Origin: Pseudooceanicola aestuarii
GTDB lineage: Bacteria; Pseudomonadota; Alphaproteobacteria; Rhodobacterales; Rhodobacteraceae
Assembly: GCF_010614805.1 (NCBI RefSeq)
Contig: NZ_JAAFZC010000002.1
Span: forward strand, 620,001 to 684,000
Length of the DNA: 64,000 nt
Direction of reading: 5' to 3'
Shown here: positions 36,722 through 45,403 of the stretch, piece after piece
Numbering within the stretch: the first letter of the stretch is position 1
Layout of the letters: each line of letters opens with the position of its first letter
Notes under the pieces: model-generated
The model's database searches: none
What the model saw: only the letters and a program-made list of their open reading frames with translations
What the model was told of the DNA's origin: nothing
Position numbers and translations under genes: made by a program

Positions 36722-37368
36722 CCGAAGGGTTCGACGCCGATCGCAAGATGCAGTTCCTGTTCACTCTGCGCTCGCGCGGGGTGAAGGACAACCGTGTGCT
36801 CGGCGCGATGGAAAAGGTGGATCGCGGGCGGTTCATACGCGGGATCTTCAGCGAACGTGCCTACGAGGACATGCCCCTGCCGATCGCCTGCGGGCAGACG
36901 ATTTCCCAACCCTCCGTCGTCGGGCTGATGACCCAGGCGTTGAACGTGCAGCCCCGCGACAAGGTGCTGGAGGTCGGCACCGGATCCGGCTATCAGGCCG
37001 CCGTCCTGTCCCACCTGGCGCGGCGGGTCTACACCGTGGACCGCCATCCCCGTCTGGCCCGCGAGGCCAAGACCCTGTTCGAGGATATCGGCCTGGTCAA
37101 CATCACCACCTTTGCCGCCGACGGATCGCACGGGTTACCCGATCACGCGCCGTTTGAGCGGATTCTCGTCACCGCCGCCGCCGAAGACCCGCCTGGACCG
37201 CTCTTGGCGCAGTTGAAAACAGGCGGTATTATGGTATTGCCCGTCGGGCAATCCGACACGGTTCAAAGCCTGATCCGTGTCCGCCGTCACGAGACGGGAT
37301 TCGACTACGAAGAATTGCGCCCCGTGCGTTTCGTCCCTCTGGTCGAAGGCATGGGCAAGGAAAGCTGA
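36718..37368 (+). CDS. pcm: Protein-L-isoaspartate O-methyltransferase
   Basis: Methylates isoaspartyl residues in aged proteins to start their repair. The 216-residue protein has the PCMT pattern DVERGRF-like [29 protein letters not shown] segment, SAM motif [16 protein letters not shown] and [11 protein letters not shown]. The start overlaps surE (ATGA). Cytoplasmic; probably co-translated with surE. Confidence 0.95.
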   Translation: MTEGFDADRKMQFLFTLRSRGVKDNRVLGAMEKVDRGRFIRGIFSERAYEDMPLPIACGQTISQPSVVGLMTQALNVQPRDKVLEVGTGSGYQAAVLSHLARRVYTVDRHPRLAREAKTLFEDIGLVNITTFAADGSHGLPDHAPFERILVTAAAEDPPGPLLAQLKTGGIMVLPVGQSDTVQSLIRVRRHETGFDYEELRPVRFVPLVEGMGKES

Positions 37369-37468
37369 GATCACGGGACAGCGCCAACCGGCGCCACCGC
37401 AGGAGAAAGACGCCCGTCCGGGCCGGACAGCCCCGAAACCGGCGCGCGGGAATACGAGGATCGAACAG

Positions 37469-38752
37469 ATGATGACCCAGACCAGGCCCCTCATCGCCCC
37501 TGCGGGCCGTGACCGCCACCGCTCTGCCCGCCTGATCGCCGCCGCCTCGGCGCTGGCGCTGCTGGCCGCCTGTGGCGACCAGACGCTGGACACCGACATT
37601 CGCGGTGCCTTTGGCGGGTTCAACACATCGGATGCCGCGCGCAACGCCACCGCCGCGCGCCCCAGCCCCGACGATCGCGGCATCATCTCCTATCCCAGCT
37701 ACCAGGTCGCCGTGGCGCGGCGGGGCGACAGCCTGGCCGACGTGGCCGCGCGGATCGGCACCGACGTGACCGATCTGGCACGCTACAACGGGCTGCGGCC
37801 AGACGATGCGCTACGCTCGGGGGAAATCATCGCCCTGCCCGGCCGTGTCGCCGAACCGTCCCCCGCGACCGGGGCCGCCGGCATGGGTCCGATCCTGAAC
37901 CCCGAAGGGGTCGACATCGCCTCCATGGCCGGCACCGCCATCGACCGGGCCGAGGACAACCGCGTCGCCGTGGCCACCGTGCCGCCCTCCAACCCCGGAG
38001 AGCCGAACCGCCTTGTCGGCCGCGAACCCATTCAGCACAAGGTCGCGCGGGGCGAAACCGCATATACCATCGCGCGACTATACGGCGTTTCGGTGCGGGC
38101 GCTGGCCGATTGGAACGGGCTGGACCGCAACTTCACCATCCGCGAAGGGCAATTCCTGCTGATCCCTCTGGCCAGCACGGCCACCGCGCCGCGCAGCTCG
38201 GCCGCAGCCGCCGAAGTGCAGACCACGGAACTGCCGGGCACCGGATCGCCCACGCCCGTGCCGCCATCCGCCGCGAAACCGCTACCGGACGAGCAGCCCC
38301 AGCCGCTGCGCCCGCAGGCATCCAGCGACGGTACCTCGGGCAACAGCGCGCAGGCCGCGGCCGAACCGCAGATCGCGCCGGACCTGTCCTCTGAACAGAC
38401 CCCGACATCGAGCAAGGCACGGATGTCCTACCCGGTGCGTGGCAACATCATCCGCACCTTCCAACGCGGCAAGAGCGATGGCATCGACATCGCCGCCGCC
38501 TCCGGCACCGGTGTCAGCAGCGCCGCTGCCGGGACCGTGGCCGCCGTCACGTCGGACAACGTGATCGTGGTGCGCCATGACGGCAATCTGGTGACGATCT
38601 ATTCAAACCTCGATTCCATCTCCGTGACCAAGGGGCAAAGCGTCGCGCGCGGGGCCCCGCTGGCCAAGGTGACATCGGACGGATCGCCCTACCTGCATTT
38701 CGAGGTCCGCCAGGGCATGACCGCCGTCGACCCGGCCGATTTCCTGGACTGA
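37469..38752 (+). CDS. NlpD-like lipoprotein with two LysM domains and a degenerate M23 domain
   Basis: Outer-membrane lipoprotein of 427 residues, probably an activator of cell-wall amidases at division. The lipobox LLAAC is in the N-terminal signal segment. LysM domains are at about 75-125 and 190-240 (IQHKVARGETAYTIARLYGVS). The C-terminal LytM/M23 domain begins YPVRGNIIRTFQRGKSDGIDI. The first zinc His is missing (KSDGIDI) and the HxH pair is replaced (IYSNLD), so it is likely non-catalytic, like EnvC and NlpD. ATG 37469 is favoured by GAGG ten bases upstream. Confidence 0.87.
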   Translation: MMTQTRPLIAPAGRDRHRSARLIAAASALALLAACGDQTLDTDIRGAFGGFNTSDAARNATAARPSPDDRGIISYPSYQVAVARRGDSLADVAARIGTDVTDLARYNGLRPDDALRSGEIIALPGRVAEPSPATGAAGMGPILNPEGVDIASMAGTAIDRAEDNRVAVATVPPSNPGEPNRLVGREPIQHKVARGETAYTIARLYGVSVRALADWNGLDRNFTIREGQFLLIPLASTATAPRSSAAAAEVQTTELPGTGSPTPVPPSAAKPLPDEQPQPLRPQASSDGTSGNSAQAAAEPQIAPDLSSEQTPTSSKARMSYPVRGNIIRTFQRGKSDGIDIAAASGTGVSSAAAGTVAAVTSDNVIVVRHDGNLVTIYSNLDSISVTKGQSVARGAPLAKVTSDGSPYLHFEVRQGMTAVDPADFLD

Positions 38753-38870
38753 CGGCGCCCGGACCTCCCCGCCAAGTCCGGAGTGGCCAGGCCTGGCCCA
38801 ACGACCTGACCCGACCCGACGCGGCCCAACCCCGTCCACGACAGGCCACGGCCCAGGACCAGAACGCAAG

Positions 38871-38903
38871 ACGGCGGACCCATCGGTCCGCCGTTCGCGT
38901 TTC
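38871..38903 (+). terminator. Hairpin after the nlpD-like gene
   Basis: ACGGCGGACC and GGTCCGCCGT form a perfect ten-pair stem with a four-base loop, followed by TCGCGTTTC. The T-run is poor, so terminator strength is uncertain. Confidence 0.45.
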
Positions 38904-38942
38904 ACGGCCCGCAGGGGGGCGCGTTGCCCCGCCCTGCGGACC

Positions 38943-39216
38943 TCAGCCAAACACCGCGCCGTCCTGTCGCCAGACAGCCATCACCAAGGACCGGGGCTTG
39001 CCCGCGTCATCGGACCAGGAACCGCCCGCATGCTGGATCGCGGCAAAGACCGTCCTGCGAGCCGGCGTCCAGATCAGGCCCGTTACCTCTGGCCCGTTGG
39101 GCGCGGCGAATAAAACGCGCGATCGACCACCGCGTCAAAGCCGCTCTTCGCGCTGCGTGGGTCGCGCTGCTCGTCGAAATCGTCCCACGACAGAGCGACT
39201 GTTTTCCTGATGTCAT
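38943..39216 (-). pseudogene. phoX: PhoX-type alkaline phosphatase remnant (DUF839), internally deleted
   Basis: Only the two ends of a phoX-like gene remain. Reading leftward, AAGGAG precedes ATG 39216 (MTSGK). After loss of one A in a short A-run, the frame continues TVALSWDDFDEQRDPRSAKS and GFDAVVDRA, which resembles the N-terminus of PhoX phosphatases just before their Tat signal. The frame then changes near 39107-39118 into LFAAPNGPEVTGLIWTPAR and VFAAIQHAGG, ending WRQDGAVFG and stop. That is the PhoX C-terminus. The central part, normally over 500 residues, is absent. It cannot encode an enzyme. Confidence 0.75.
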
Positions 39217-39358
39217 GGCCTTGCTCCTTGTCCTGGCAATAGACCGGAAAGGGCTGTCACCCACAGGCCCCGCCTCCCATCAGATGCCGGAACGAGGTTA
39301 ACCTCGCGTGTCAGGATCATGAATCTGGTGGGGGGCGGCGCCGCCCCCCTAGCGCAGG

Positions 39359-40198
39359 TCAGGCTATGGCCACGCCGTGCCGCCCGGCAAGGTCGGTGAC
39401 GAATTGCCAGGCCACCCGGCCCGACCGCGCGCCGCGCGTGGCCTGCCATTCGATGGCCTCCGCCCGCAGGGTGTCGGCCGGGAGCGCGATCCCCAGGGCG
39501 GCGCAATAGCCGTCTATCATCGCCAGGTATTCGTCCTGGCTACAGGGATGGAAGCCCAGCCACAGCCCGAACCGGTCCGACAGGGAGACCTTCTCCTCCG
39601 TCGCCTCCGAAGGGTTGATCGCCGATCCTCGCTCATTCTCGATCATGTCGCGGGGCATCAGGTGGCGCCGATTGGAGGTGGCATAGAACAGCACGTTTTC
39701 CGGGCGGCCGGCAATGCCGCCATCCAGCACCGCCTTCAGCGATTTGTAATGCTGATCATCATGAGAGAAGCTGAGATCGTCGCAAAACAGCAGGAACCGG
39801 TAGGGCGCCGGGCGCAGCATGTCCAGCAGCTGGGCGACGCTGGGCAGATCCTCACGCTGCAATTCGACGATCTTCAGATCCAGCCCCCGTGCGCGAACTT
39901 CGGCGTGCACCGCCTTGACCAGAGAGGATTTTCCCATCCCCCGCGCGCCCCACAAAAGGGCGTTGTTGGCAGGCAGCCCCTGCGCGAATTGCAGGGTGTT
40001 GGCCAGCAGCGTATCGCGCGACCGATCCACGCCGACCAGCAGTTCCAGCCCGACCCGCGCGACCTGCGCAACGGCATCCAGACGGTTCGGCGCGGTATGC
40101 CAGAGAAAGGCATCGGCAACGTCGAAATCGGGGGCTGCGGGCGGCGTCGGAGACATGCGCTCCAGCGCCGCCGCGATCCGCTCAAGCGGGTCAGTCAT
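39359..40198 (-). CDS. DUF815 AAA-type ATPase
   Basis: Predicted ATPase of 279 residues. Walker A GARGMGKS at 84-91, Walker B RFLLFCDDLSF, and a sensor-like VLFYATSNRRHLMPRD fit the DUF815 family, relatives of DnaC/DnaA-type AAA+ proteins. The C-terminal region (LGFHPCSQDEYLAMIDGY) is the family lid. It starts seven bases after tatC on the same strand, so it is probably co-transcribed with the tat genes; the adjacency is common in roseobacters but no link to protein export is known. Confidence 0.85.
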   Translation of the reverse strand: MTDPLERIAAALERMSPTPPAAPDFDVADAFLWHTAPNRLDAVAQVARVGLELLVGVDRSRDTLLANTLQFAQGLPANNALLWGARGMGKSSLVKAVHAEVRARGLDLKIVELQREDLPSVAQLLDMLRPAPYRFLLFCDDLSFSHDDQHYKSLKAVLDGGIAGRPENVLFYATSNRRHLMPRDMIENERGSAINPSEATEEKVSLSDRFGLWLGFHPCSQDEYLAMIDGYCAALGIALPADTLRAEAIEWQATRGARSGRVAWQFVTDLAGRHGVAIA

Positions 40199-40204
40199 GC
40201 GGGA

Positions 40205-41101
40205 TCAATCCTTGGTCTCGGGGCTGTCGGCGTCGGTCCCTGCCACGTCATCGAGGTCAGGATCGGCCACATCCTCGTCATCGTAATAGCCTTCGGCACG
40301 CAGCTGCGCCTCGCGCTTGCGCTCCACCCGGCGAACCAGCCAGATCGACAGCTCGTAAAGGCCATAGACCACGACGAACAGGATCACCTGGGTGATCACG
40401 TCGGGCGGCGTCACCACGGCGGCCAGCACCAGAATTGCCACCACGGCGTATTTGCGCACGTTGCCCAGCCCCTCGGCCGAGACAAGGCCCGCCTTGCCCA
40501 TCAGGGTCAGCAGAACGGGCAGCTGGAAACACAAGCCGAAGGCCACGATGAACTTGATCGTCAGCGCCAGGTATTCCTGCGCGGAGCCCTGGAAAGCAAT
40601 GCCGGCGGTCGCGTTCTGCACCTCGCCCTCGGCGGTCAGTGTGCCCTCCTGCTGGAAGCCCAGGAAGAAGTCGAAAGCCAGCGGCGTCACCACGTAGAAG
40701 GCAAAGGCCGCGCCCAGGAAGAACATGAACGGCGAGGCGATCAGGAAGGGCAGGAACGCCCCCTGTTCGGACTTGTAGAGCCCGGGCGCCACGAACCGCC
40801 ACATCTGGTAGGAAATATAGGGAAAGCTGAGGATCAGCCCGCCCATCAAGGAGATCGAGATGGCGACAAAGAAGCCTTCTTGAAGCTTGATCAGGATCAG
40901 GCCGCAATCATCGCCCATGGCGCCGCGCGCCTCGCATAACGGCTGCGTCAGGAAGTTGAAGATCGGGTTCCAGACGGTAAAGCAGATCACCATCCCGATG
41001 ATGAAGGCCACGACCGAATGGATCAGGCGATGGCGCAATTCGGCCAGATGCTCGATCAGCGGGGCGGAGCTGGCTTCCATCTCGTCGGTGTCAACGCTCA
41101 T
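40205..41101 (-). CDS. tatC: Twin-arginine translocase receptor subunit TatC
   Basis: Polytopic inner-membrane receptor for twin-arginine signal peptides. The 298-residue protein has six helices. Conserved features include [13 protein letters not shown] at the N-terminus, [20 protein letters not shown], and [15 protein letters not shown]. An insert around [11 protein letters not shown] in the third periplasmic region and a 40-residue acidic tail are typical of alphaproteobacterial TatC. Its start overlaps tatB by four bases. Confidence 0.96.
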   Translation of the reverse strand: MSVDTDEMEASSAPLIEHLAELRHRLIHSVVAFIIGMVICFTVWNPIFNFLTQPLCEARGAMGDDCGLILIKLQEGFFVAISISLMGGLILSFPYISYQMWRFVAPGLYKSEQGAFLPFLIASPFMFFLGAAFAFYVVTPLAFDFFLGFQQEGTLTAEGEVQNATAGIAFQGSAQEYLALTIKFIVAFGLCFQLPVLLTLMGKAGLVSAEGLGNVRKYAVVAILVLAAVVTPPDVITQVILFVVVYGLYELSIWLVRRVERKREAQLRAEGYYDDEDVADPDLDDVAGTDADSPETKD

Positions 41102-41679
41102 CCGGTGGTATCTTTTCTGGTATTGTCAGGGGTCGCTGTCGCGTCGGCCTTGGCCGGTTTGGCAGCCTTGGTCGTGCTGCCAGCGGCCGGTTTGGGCTTG
41201 GCCGGTTTGGCCTTTGCCATCTCTGGCGTGTCGCCTTCGGATTTCACCGCAGGGCTCTGGGTCACAGAGGGCGCGCCCGTGTCGTTTTCCGCAGCGGTGG
41301 CGCTGGCTTCCTCCGCCTTGCGCTTTTCGGCGCGTTCGGCGGTGGCTTCGCGGATCTTCTTCGCCGCTTCCGCCCGTTCGGAGGCCAGTTTCCCGGTCTC
41401 GCTATCGGGATCCCAGCGGGCGAAATCGGTCGCGTCCTTGACCTTGTCCAGCCCGTATTGCTTGGGGTTGGCAAGACCGCGCAGGGTCTCCCCGGCCTCT
41501 TTCACGCCGGCCTCGTCGGCAGCTTCCTCCATCGCGCGGGAGAATTCGCGGGCCATGCCGCGCGCCTTGCCCACGAACTGGCCGATATTGCGAAAGAGCC
41601 CCGGCAATTCCTTGGGGCCCACGACGACCAGCGCCACGATCCCGATCAACAGCAGCTCTGTCCAGCCCATCCCGAACAT
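41098..41679 (-). CDS. tatB: Twin-arginine translocase subunit TatB
   Basis: Single-helix partner of TatC in signal-peptide recognition. The 193-residue protein begins [26 protein letters not shown], the TatB hallmark with its conserved Glu and Gly-Pro hinge, then an amphipathic helix and a long Ala/Glu/Lys-rich cytoplasmic tail. It is six bases from tatA and overlaps tatC. Confidence 0.94.
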   Translation of the reverse strand: MFGMGWTELLLIGIVALVVVGPKELPGLFRNIGQFVGKARGMAREFSRAMEEAADEAGVKEAGETLRGLANPKQYGLDKVKDATDFARWDPDSETGKLASERAEAAKKIREATAERAEKRKAEEASATAAENDTGAPSVTQSPAVKSEGDTPEMAKAKPAKPKPAAGSTTKAAKPAKADATATPDNTRKDTTG

Positions 41680-41685
41680 CGGGGA

Positions 41686-41901
41686 TCAGGCCTTGTCGCG
41701 GGACTCTTCCGGTGTCACGTCGCGCGCGGCATCGGCCTGGTCGTCTTCGAGTTCCTTGGAGCCGTCGCTCACGCCACGCTTGAACGCGGTGATGCCCTTG
41801 CCGACCTCACCCATCAGCGAGGAGATCTTGCCCCGGCCGAACAGGACCAGGACGACGACGGCGATCAGCAGAAGGCCCGGCAGGCCGATATTGTTCAGCA
41901 T
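41686..41901 (-). CDS. tatA: Twin-arginine translocase pore subunit TatA
   Basis: Forms the Tat pore. The 71-residue protein has one membrane helix ([20 protein letters not shown]), the FGRGK hinge and an amphipathic helix ([15 protein letters not shown]), followed by an acidic tail. First gene of the tatABC-DUF815 operon; the 183 bases upstream should hold the promoter but no clear boxes were found. Confidence 0.95.
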   Translation of the reverse strand: MLNNIGLPGLLLIAVVVLVLFGRGKISSLMGEVGKGITAFKRGVSDGSKELEDDQADAARDVTPEESRDKA

Positions 41902-42084
41902 CTCTCTACTCTCTCCCGTTTGCGCGCGGGCGGGGCCGCCAACGCGAAAATGTCATGACTATCTAATGCTTCGCAGGCCCGAGTGAAAGGCGCAATGCGG
42001 TGTCATGGCAGGATTTTGAAAGATGTGATCGGTTTGTGCGCGCTCGCCCGCCCCGGCCGGGCCGGACGCAGGTCGTCCGGCCGC

Positions 42085-43209
42085 TCAGTCGCGGGCGGGA
42101 AAGACGAAACAGCGGTCGCGGCGGATGGTCAGCCACAATGGCTTGCCCGGACGGGGCAGGAAGACGTTGGGCACCGTCGCCTTCAGGATGGAGCCGTCGT
42201 GATCCATGCGGAATTCCACCAGGGATTCGTTGCCCATGAAGCGTGCCCGCTCCACCACACCGCGTGCCGGCACGCCGTCGACGGCGGTGGGCAGCGGGCC
42301 GCGCCCGTTCCGGTCGAAATCGATCTTCAGGTGCTGGGGCCGGATCACGATATCGACCTCCGCTCCGTCGGGCACCCCCGGCGCCAGGAAACGGCCAAAG
42401 GGCGTTTCGGTCAGCGCGCCCTGCACCCTGCCCCGGATCACGTTGATATCGCTGAAGAAAGCAACCGCCTCCCTGTCCTGGGGGGCGTTGTAGATATTGT
42501 AGGGCGCTCCCTGCTGCACGATCCGTCCGCCACGCATCAGGGCGATTTCGTCGGCCATGCGCATGGCCTCCTCAGGCTCGTGGGTGACCAGCAGGACGGC
42601 CGCGCCCTCTTCCTTCAGCACAGCCAGAGTCTCGTCGCGGATCTCGTCGCGCAGGCGGTTGTCCAGGCCCGAGAACGGCTCGTCCATCAACATCACGCGG
42701 GGGCGCGGCGCCAGCGCACGGGCCAGGGCGATCCTCTGCTGTTCGCCCCCCGACAGCGCATGCGGATAGGCCGATGCAAAGCGCGTCATGTCCACCCGGT
42801 CCAGCATTTCCATCACCCGCGCGCGGGTCCGATCCGCCGGGCCGGACAGGCCGAAGGCCACGTTTTCATAGACGCTGAGATGCGGGAACAGCGCGAAATC
42901 CTGGAACATCAGCCCGATGTGGCGCCGTTCCGGCGGTACGCGGGTGACGGTGTCGCAGATCAGCCCGCCATCGACGTAGATTTCGCCACTGTCCTGCATC
43001 TCCACCCCGGCGATCATGCGCAGGGTGGTGGATTTGCCGCAGCCCGACGGGCCCAGCAGGCAGGTCACCTGCCCCGGCATTACCGACAGCGACACGCCAT
43101 CGACCACATTCACCCCGTCGAACTGGCGGGTCAGGTCACGGATTTCAAGCCGCGGCACCGGCGGCACGTAGCCTGTGGCTGAGGAAGTCTGCGCAGGGCG
43201 GGAAAGCAC
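42085..43209 (-). CDS. FbpC/PotA-type ABC transporter ATPase
   Basis: Importer ATPase of 374 residues, of the iron(III)/polyamine/thiamine group. Walker A is GPSGCGKS near residue 54, Q-loop GLMFQDFALFPHLSV, signature LSGGEQQRIALARAL, Walker B VMLMDEPFSGLD. A TOBE-type regulatory domain occupies the last 110 residues (DIVIRPQHLKIDFD, VVERARFMGNESLVEFRM). The start is GTG 43209. No permease or binding protein adjoins it, so the substrate is not determinable from context; its sequence is closest in character to FbpC-like ferric-ion ATPases. Confidence 0.85.
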   Translation of the reverse strand: MLSRPAQTSSATGYVPPVPRLEIRDLTRQFDGVNVVDGVSLSVMPGQVTCLLGPSGCGKSTTLRMIAGVEMQDSGEIYVDGGLICDTVTRVPPERRHIGLMFQDFALFPHLSVYENVAFGLSGPADRTRARVMEMLDRVDMTRFASAYPHALSGGEQQRIALARALAPRPRVMLMDEPFSGLDNRLRDEIRDETLAVLKEEGAAVLLVTHEPEEAMRMADEIALMRGGRIVQQGAPYNIYNAPQDREAVAFFSDINVIRGRVQGALTETPFGRFLAPGVPDGAEVDIVIRPQHLKIDFDRNGRGPLPTAVDGVPARGVVERARFMGNESLVEFRMDHDGSILKATVPNVFLPRPGKPLWLTIRRDRCFVFPARD

Positions 43210-43303
43210 GGGCGGAATTACCGATCATTTGCCTCGGACATGGAGGCGGGATGTAACAGCCCGCCCGGAGGCGCGCAATGCCATGCGGGTGCGACGCGGC
43301 CGC

Positions 43304-44446
43304 CTATCCCGCCGGGTCGAGATGGATCGCCGTCTCGGCCAGCACCCGGCCGTTGACTTGCAGGCGCAGCGCCTGGGGACCGGGATGCAGCGCATAGGTG
43401 GTGGCGTCGCCGCGCATGTGCAGCACCTTGGTCAGGGTCAGGGGCTTGCCCGGCGTCACTTTCGATTGCTTCAGCTTGAAGACCTTGGCACCCGTGCCTC
43501 CGTCGGCGCGACGGCGGGCAAAGATCACGTCCACCAGAACCGGGACCGGCGCCATCCCCGCGGACCCCGGGGCTGCGGTCAGAGTGGCGGTCAGGGTCAC
43601 CTTGCCCCCGATGGGCAGACGGTCCGGCGTGGCTTGCAGCGTCGCCGTGACCGGCGCATCGGCGCGAAAGCCCAGCAATTCCAACGCGCCGGGATGGCCC
43701 GCCTTGACCAGCCCGCGCAGGGCATGGGCAGTCATCCAGCGCAGTTCCGCCGCGTCCTGCCGCCCCTGCCGCGCCCACCTGTCCAGCCGGTCCAGCACCG
43801 TGTCGGGATCCTTGCGGGCGATGTCGTTCAGGTGGTTGGCCACCGACCGGGTCACGAACCGCGTCGGATCGGCATGCAGCCGGTCCAGCAACGGCAACGC
43901 GCGCGCCGGTGCCAGCGTGATCCCCGCCCCCCATGGCAGCCGGGGGCGTGTGCCCTCGGAGACCAGTCGGCGGACGTGGTAATGCGGATGCGCCGCCCAA
44001 AGCGACATCCGCGTCAGCACCGCGTCCGGGTGACGATTCAGGCAGGGCCGGATGGCGAATTCCATGGAAAACCGCTGCGTCAGCGCCTCCAGCAGGTCCA
44101 GCAGACGGTCCGGATGATCCTCCAGCCCGCGCAGCACGGCCCATTCGCCCAGCGGCGCAAAGATGAACTGCCCGAAATCGTCATCCCGTCGCGTGGGGTC
44201 CAACGGCGGTGGCAAAGCCGCCGTCACCAGGTCGGCGGCGGCGGCGAAATCTTCGGGCAGGCCCGTCAGCAGGCATTCGGCGATCCAGGCGATCCGGGCC
44301 TTCAACTCCAGCACCGGAAAGCGGGCCAGCACCCGCGCCTCGAACTGCGGATCAAATCCGGGATCGACCTCACGCAGCAGCCCGGCCAGGTAGCCGACCG
44401 ATTGCGCATTGAACAACGCGTCCTTCAGCGAATATCCCGCCGCCAT
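43304..44446 (-). CDS. AlkC-type DNA alkylation repair glycosylase
   Basis: HEAT-like-repeat DNA glycosylase, probably removing N3-methyl bases. The 380-residue protein has an all-helical repeat domain for about the first 240 residues (VLARFPVLELKARIAWIAECL, FVTRSVANHLNDIARKDPD, WMTAHALRGLVKAGHPGALELLGF). An Ig-like C-terminal domain follows at about 260-380 (GGKVTLTATLTA, THE ARRRADGGTGAKVFKLK segment). The HEAT plus Ig-like order is the AlkC arrangement, distinct from AlkD. It lies downstream of the SDR gene on the same strand, with 20 bases between them. Confidence 0.82.
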   Translation of the reverse strand: MAAGYSLKDALFNAQSVGYLAGLLREVDPGFDPQFEARVLARFPVLELKARIAWIAECLLTGLPEDFAAAADLVTAALPPPLDPTRRDDDFGQFIFAPLGEWAVLRGLEDHPDRLLDLLEALTQRFSMEFAIRPCLNRHPDAVLTRMSLWAAHPHYHVRRLVSEGTRPRLPWGAGITLAPARALPLLDRLHADPTRFVTRSVANHLNDIARKDPDTVLDRLDRWARQGRQDAAELRWMTAHALRGLVKAGHPGALELLGFRADAPVTATLQATPDRLPIGGKVTLTATLTAAPGSAGMAPVPVLVDVIFARRRADGGTGAKVFKLKQSKVTPGKPLTLTKVLHMRGDATTYALHPGPQALRLQVNGRVLAETAIHLDPAG

Positions 44447-44466
44447 GGCCCTGCCCCGCTCCGATG

Positions 44467-45246
44467 TCAGGTCGTGGCGTTGAACGCCCCGCCATCCAGC
44501 AGGATGTTCTGCCCCACCAAGAACCCCGCATGTTGCGAGCAGATGAAAGCGCAGGTGTTGCCGAATTCCTCGGCCGTGCCGATGCGGCCGGTGGGATTGG
44601 CGGCGTTGCGCTGGCGGGCGGCATCGTCAAAGGACAGGCCGTCACGCTCCGCCGTCGCCTGGGTCAGCGACTTGATCCGGTCAGTGTCGTGGCTGCCGGG
44701 CAGCAGGTTGTTGATCGTCACGCCGTGCCGTGCCACCTGCCGCGCGGTTCCCGCGACATAGCCGGTCAGCCCGGCGCGGGCGGAATTCGACAGGCCCAGC
44801 TGCGCGATCGGCGAACGGACGGAGGCCGACGTGATGTTGACCACCCGGCCCCAACCTGCCTCGATCATGCCGGGCAGCTGCGCCTTGATCAGGGCGATGG
44901 GGGCCAGCATGTTGGCATCCAGCGCCTTGATGAAATCCTCCCGCTCCCAATCCTGCCAGAAGCCCGGCGGCGGTCCGCCGGCGTTGGTCACCAGGATATC
45001 GACCTGGCCTGCCGCCTCCAGAACACGGGCGCGCCCGGCCTCGTCCACGATGTCGGCGGCGACGGCGGTCACCTCGACGCCATGGGTGCTGCGGATGTCC
45101 TCGGCCGTTCGCTCCAGCGCCTCGGCGCCGCGCGCGTTCAAAACCAGGTTCACCCCGGCTGCGGCCAGCGCCTCGGCGCAGCCGCGCCCCAGCCCCTTGG
45201 ACGATGCTGTCACCAATGCGCGCTTGCCTGCGATGCCCAAATCCAT
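44467..45246 (-). CDS. SDR-family protein lacking the YxxxK catalytic motif
   Basis: Rossmann-fold protein of 259 residues. It has the cofactor motif TASSKGLG (about residues 13-20), NAGGPPP and a C-terminal PTGRIGTAEEFGN and LLDGGAFN, all as in FabG-like SDRs. At the catalytic YxxxK position it reads SNSARAGL, with Ser and Arg in place of Tyr and Lys, so ordinary SDR chemistry is doubtful. ATG 45246 is chosen because GGAGG stands seven bases upstream; an ATG eight codons earlier has no such site. Confidence 0.83.
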   Translation of the reverse strand: MDLGIAGKRALVTASSKGLGRGCAEALAAAGVNLVLNARGAEALERTAEDIRSTHGVEVTAVAADIVDEAGRARVLEAAGQVDILVTNAGGPPPGFWQDWEREDFIKALDANMLAPIALIKAQLPGMIEAGWGRVVNITSASVRSPIAQLGLSNSARAGLTGYVAGTARQVARHGVTINNLLPGSHDTDRIKSLTQATAERDGLSFDDAARQRNAANPTGRIGTAEEFGNTCAFICSQHAGFLVGQNILLDGGAFNATT

Positions 45247-45403
45247 GATGTACCTCCCCGATGGCAACACGGCAGCTTCGCATTCCTGCCGCGATTGCGG
45301 AAACTATGACGGAAAATCAACCGTATCTTGCCCGTAAAGAGCCACAGTCGATCCGTAGATCCTTAGACAGCAACCACGTCCCGGCAACAAGACCAACAGC
45401 ACC

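Noticed and set aside
42050..42084. GGCCGGACG/CGTCCGGCC hairpin as a terminator of the ABC ATPase gene
   Set aside because: The stem is good but there is no T-run on the relevant side.
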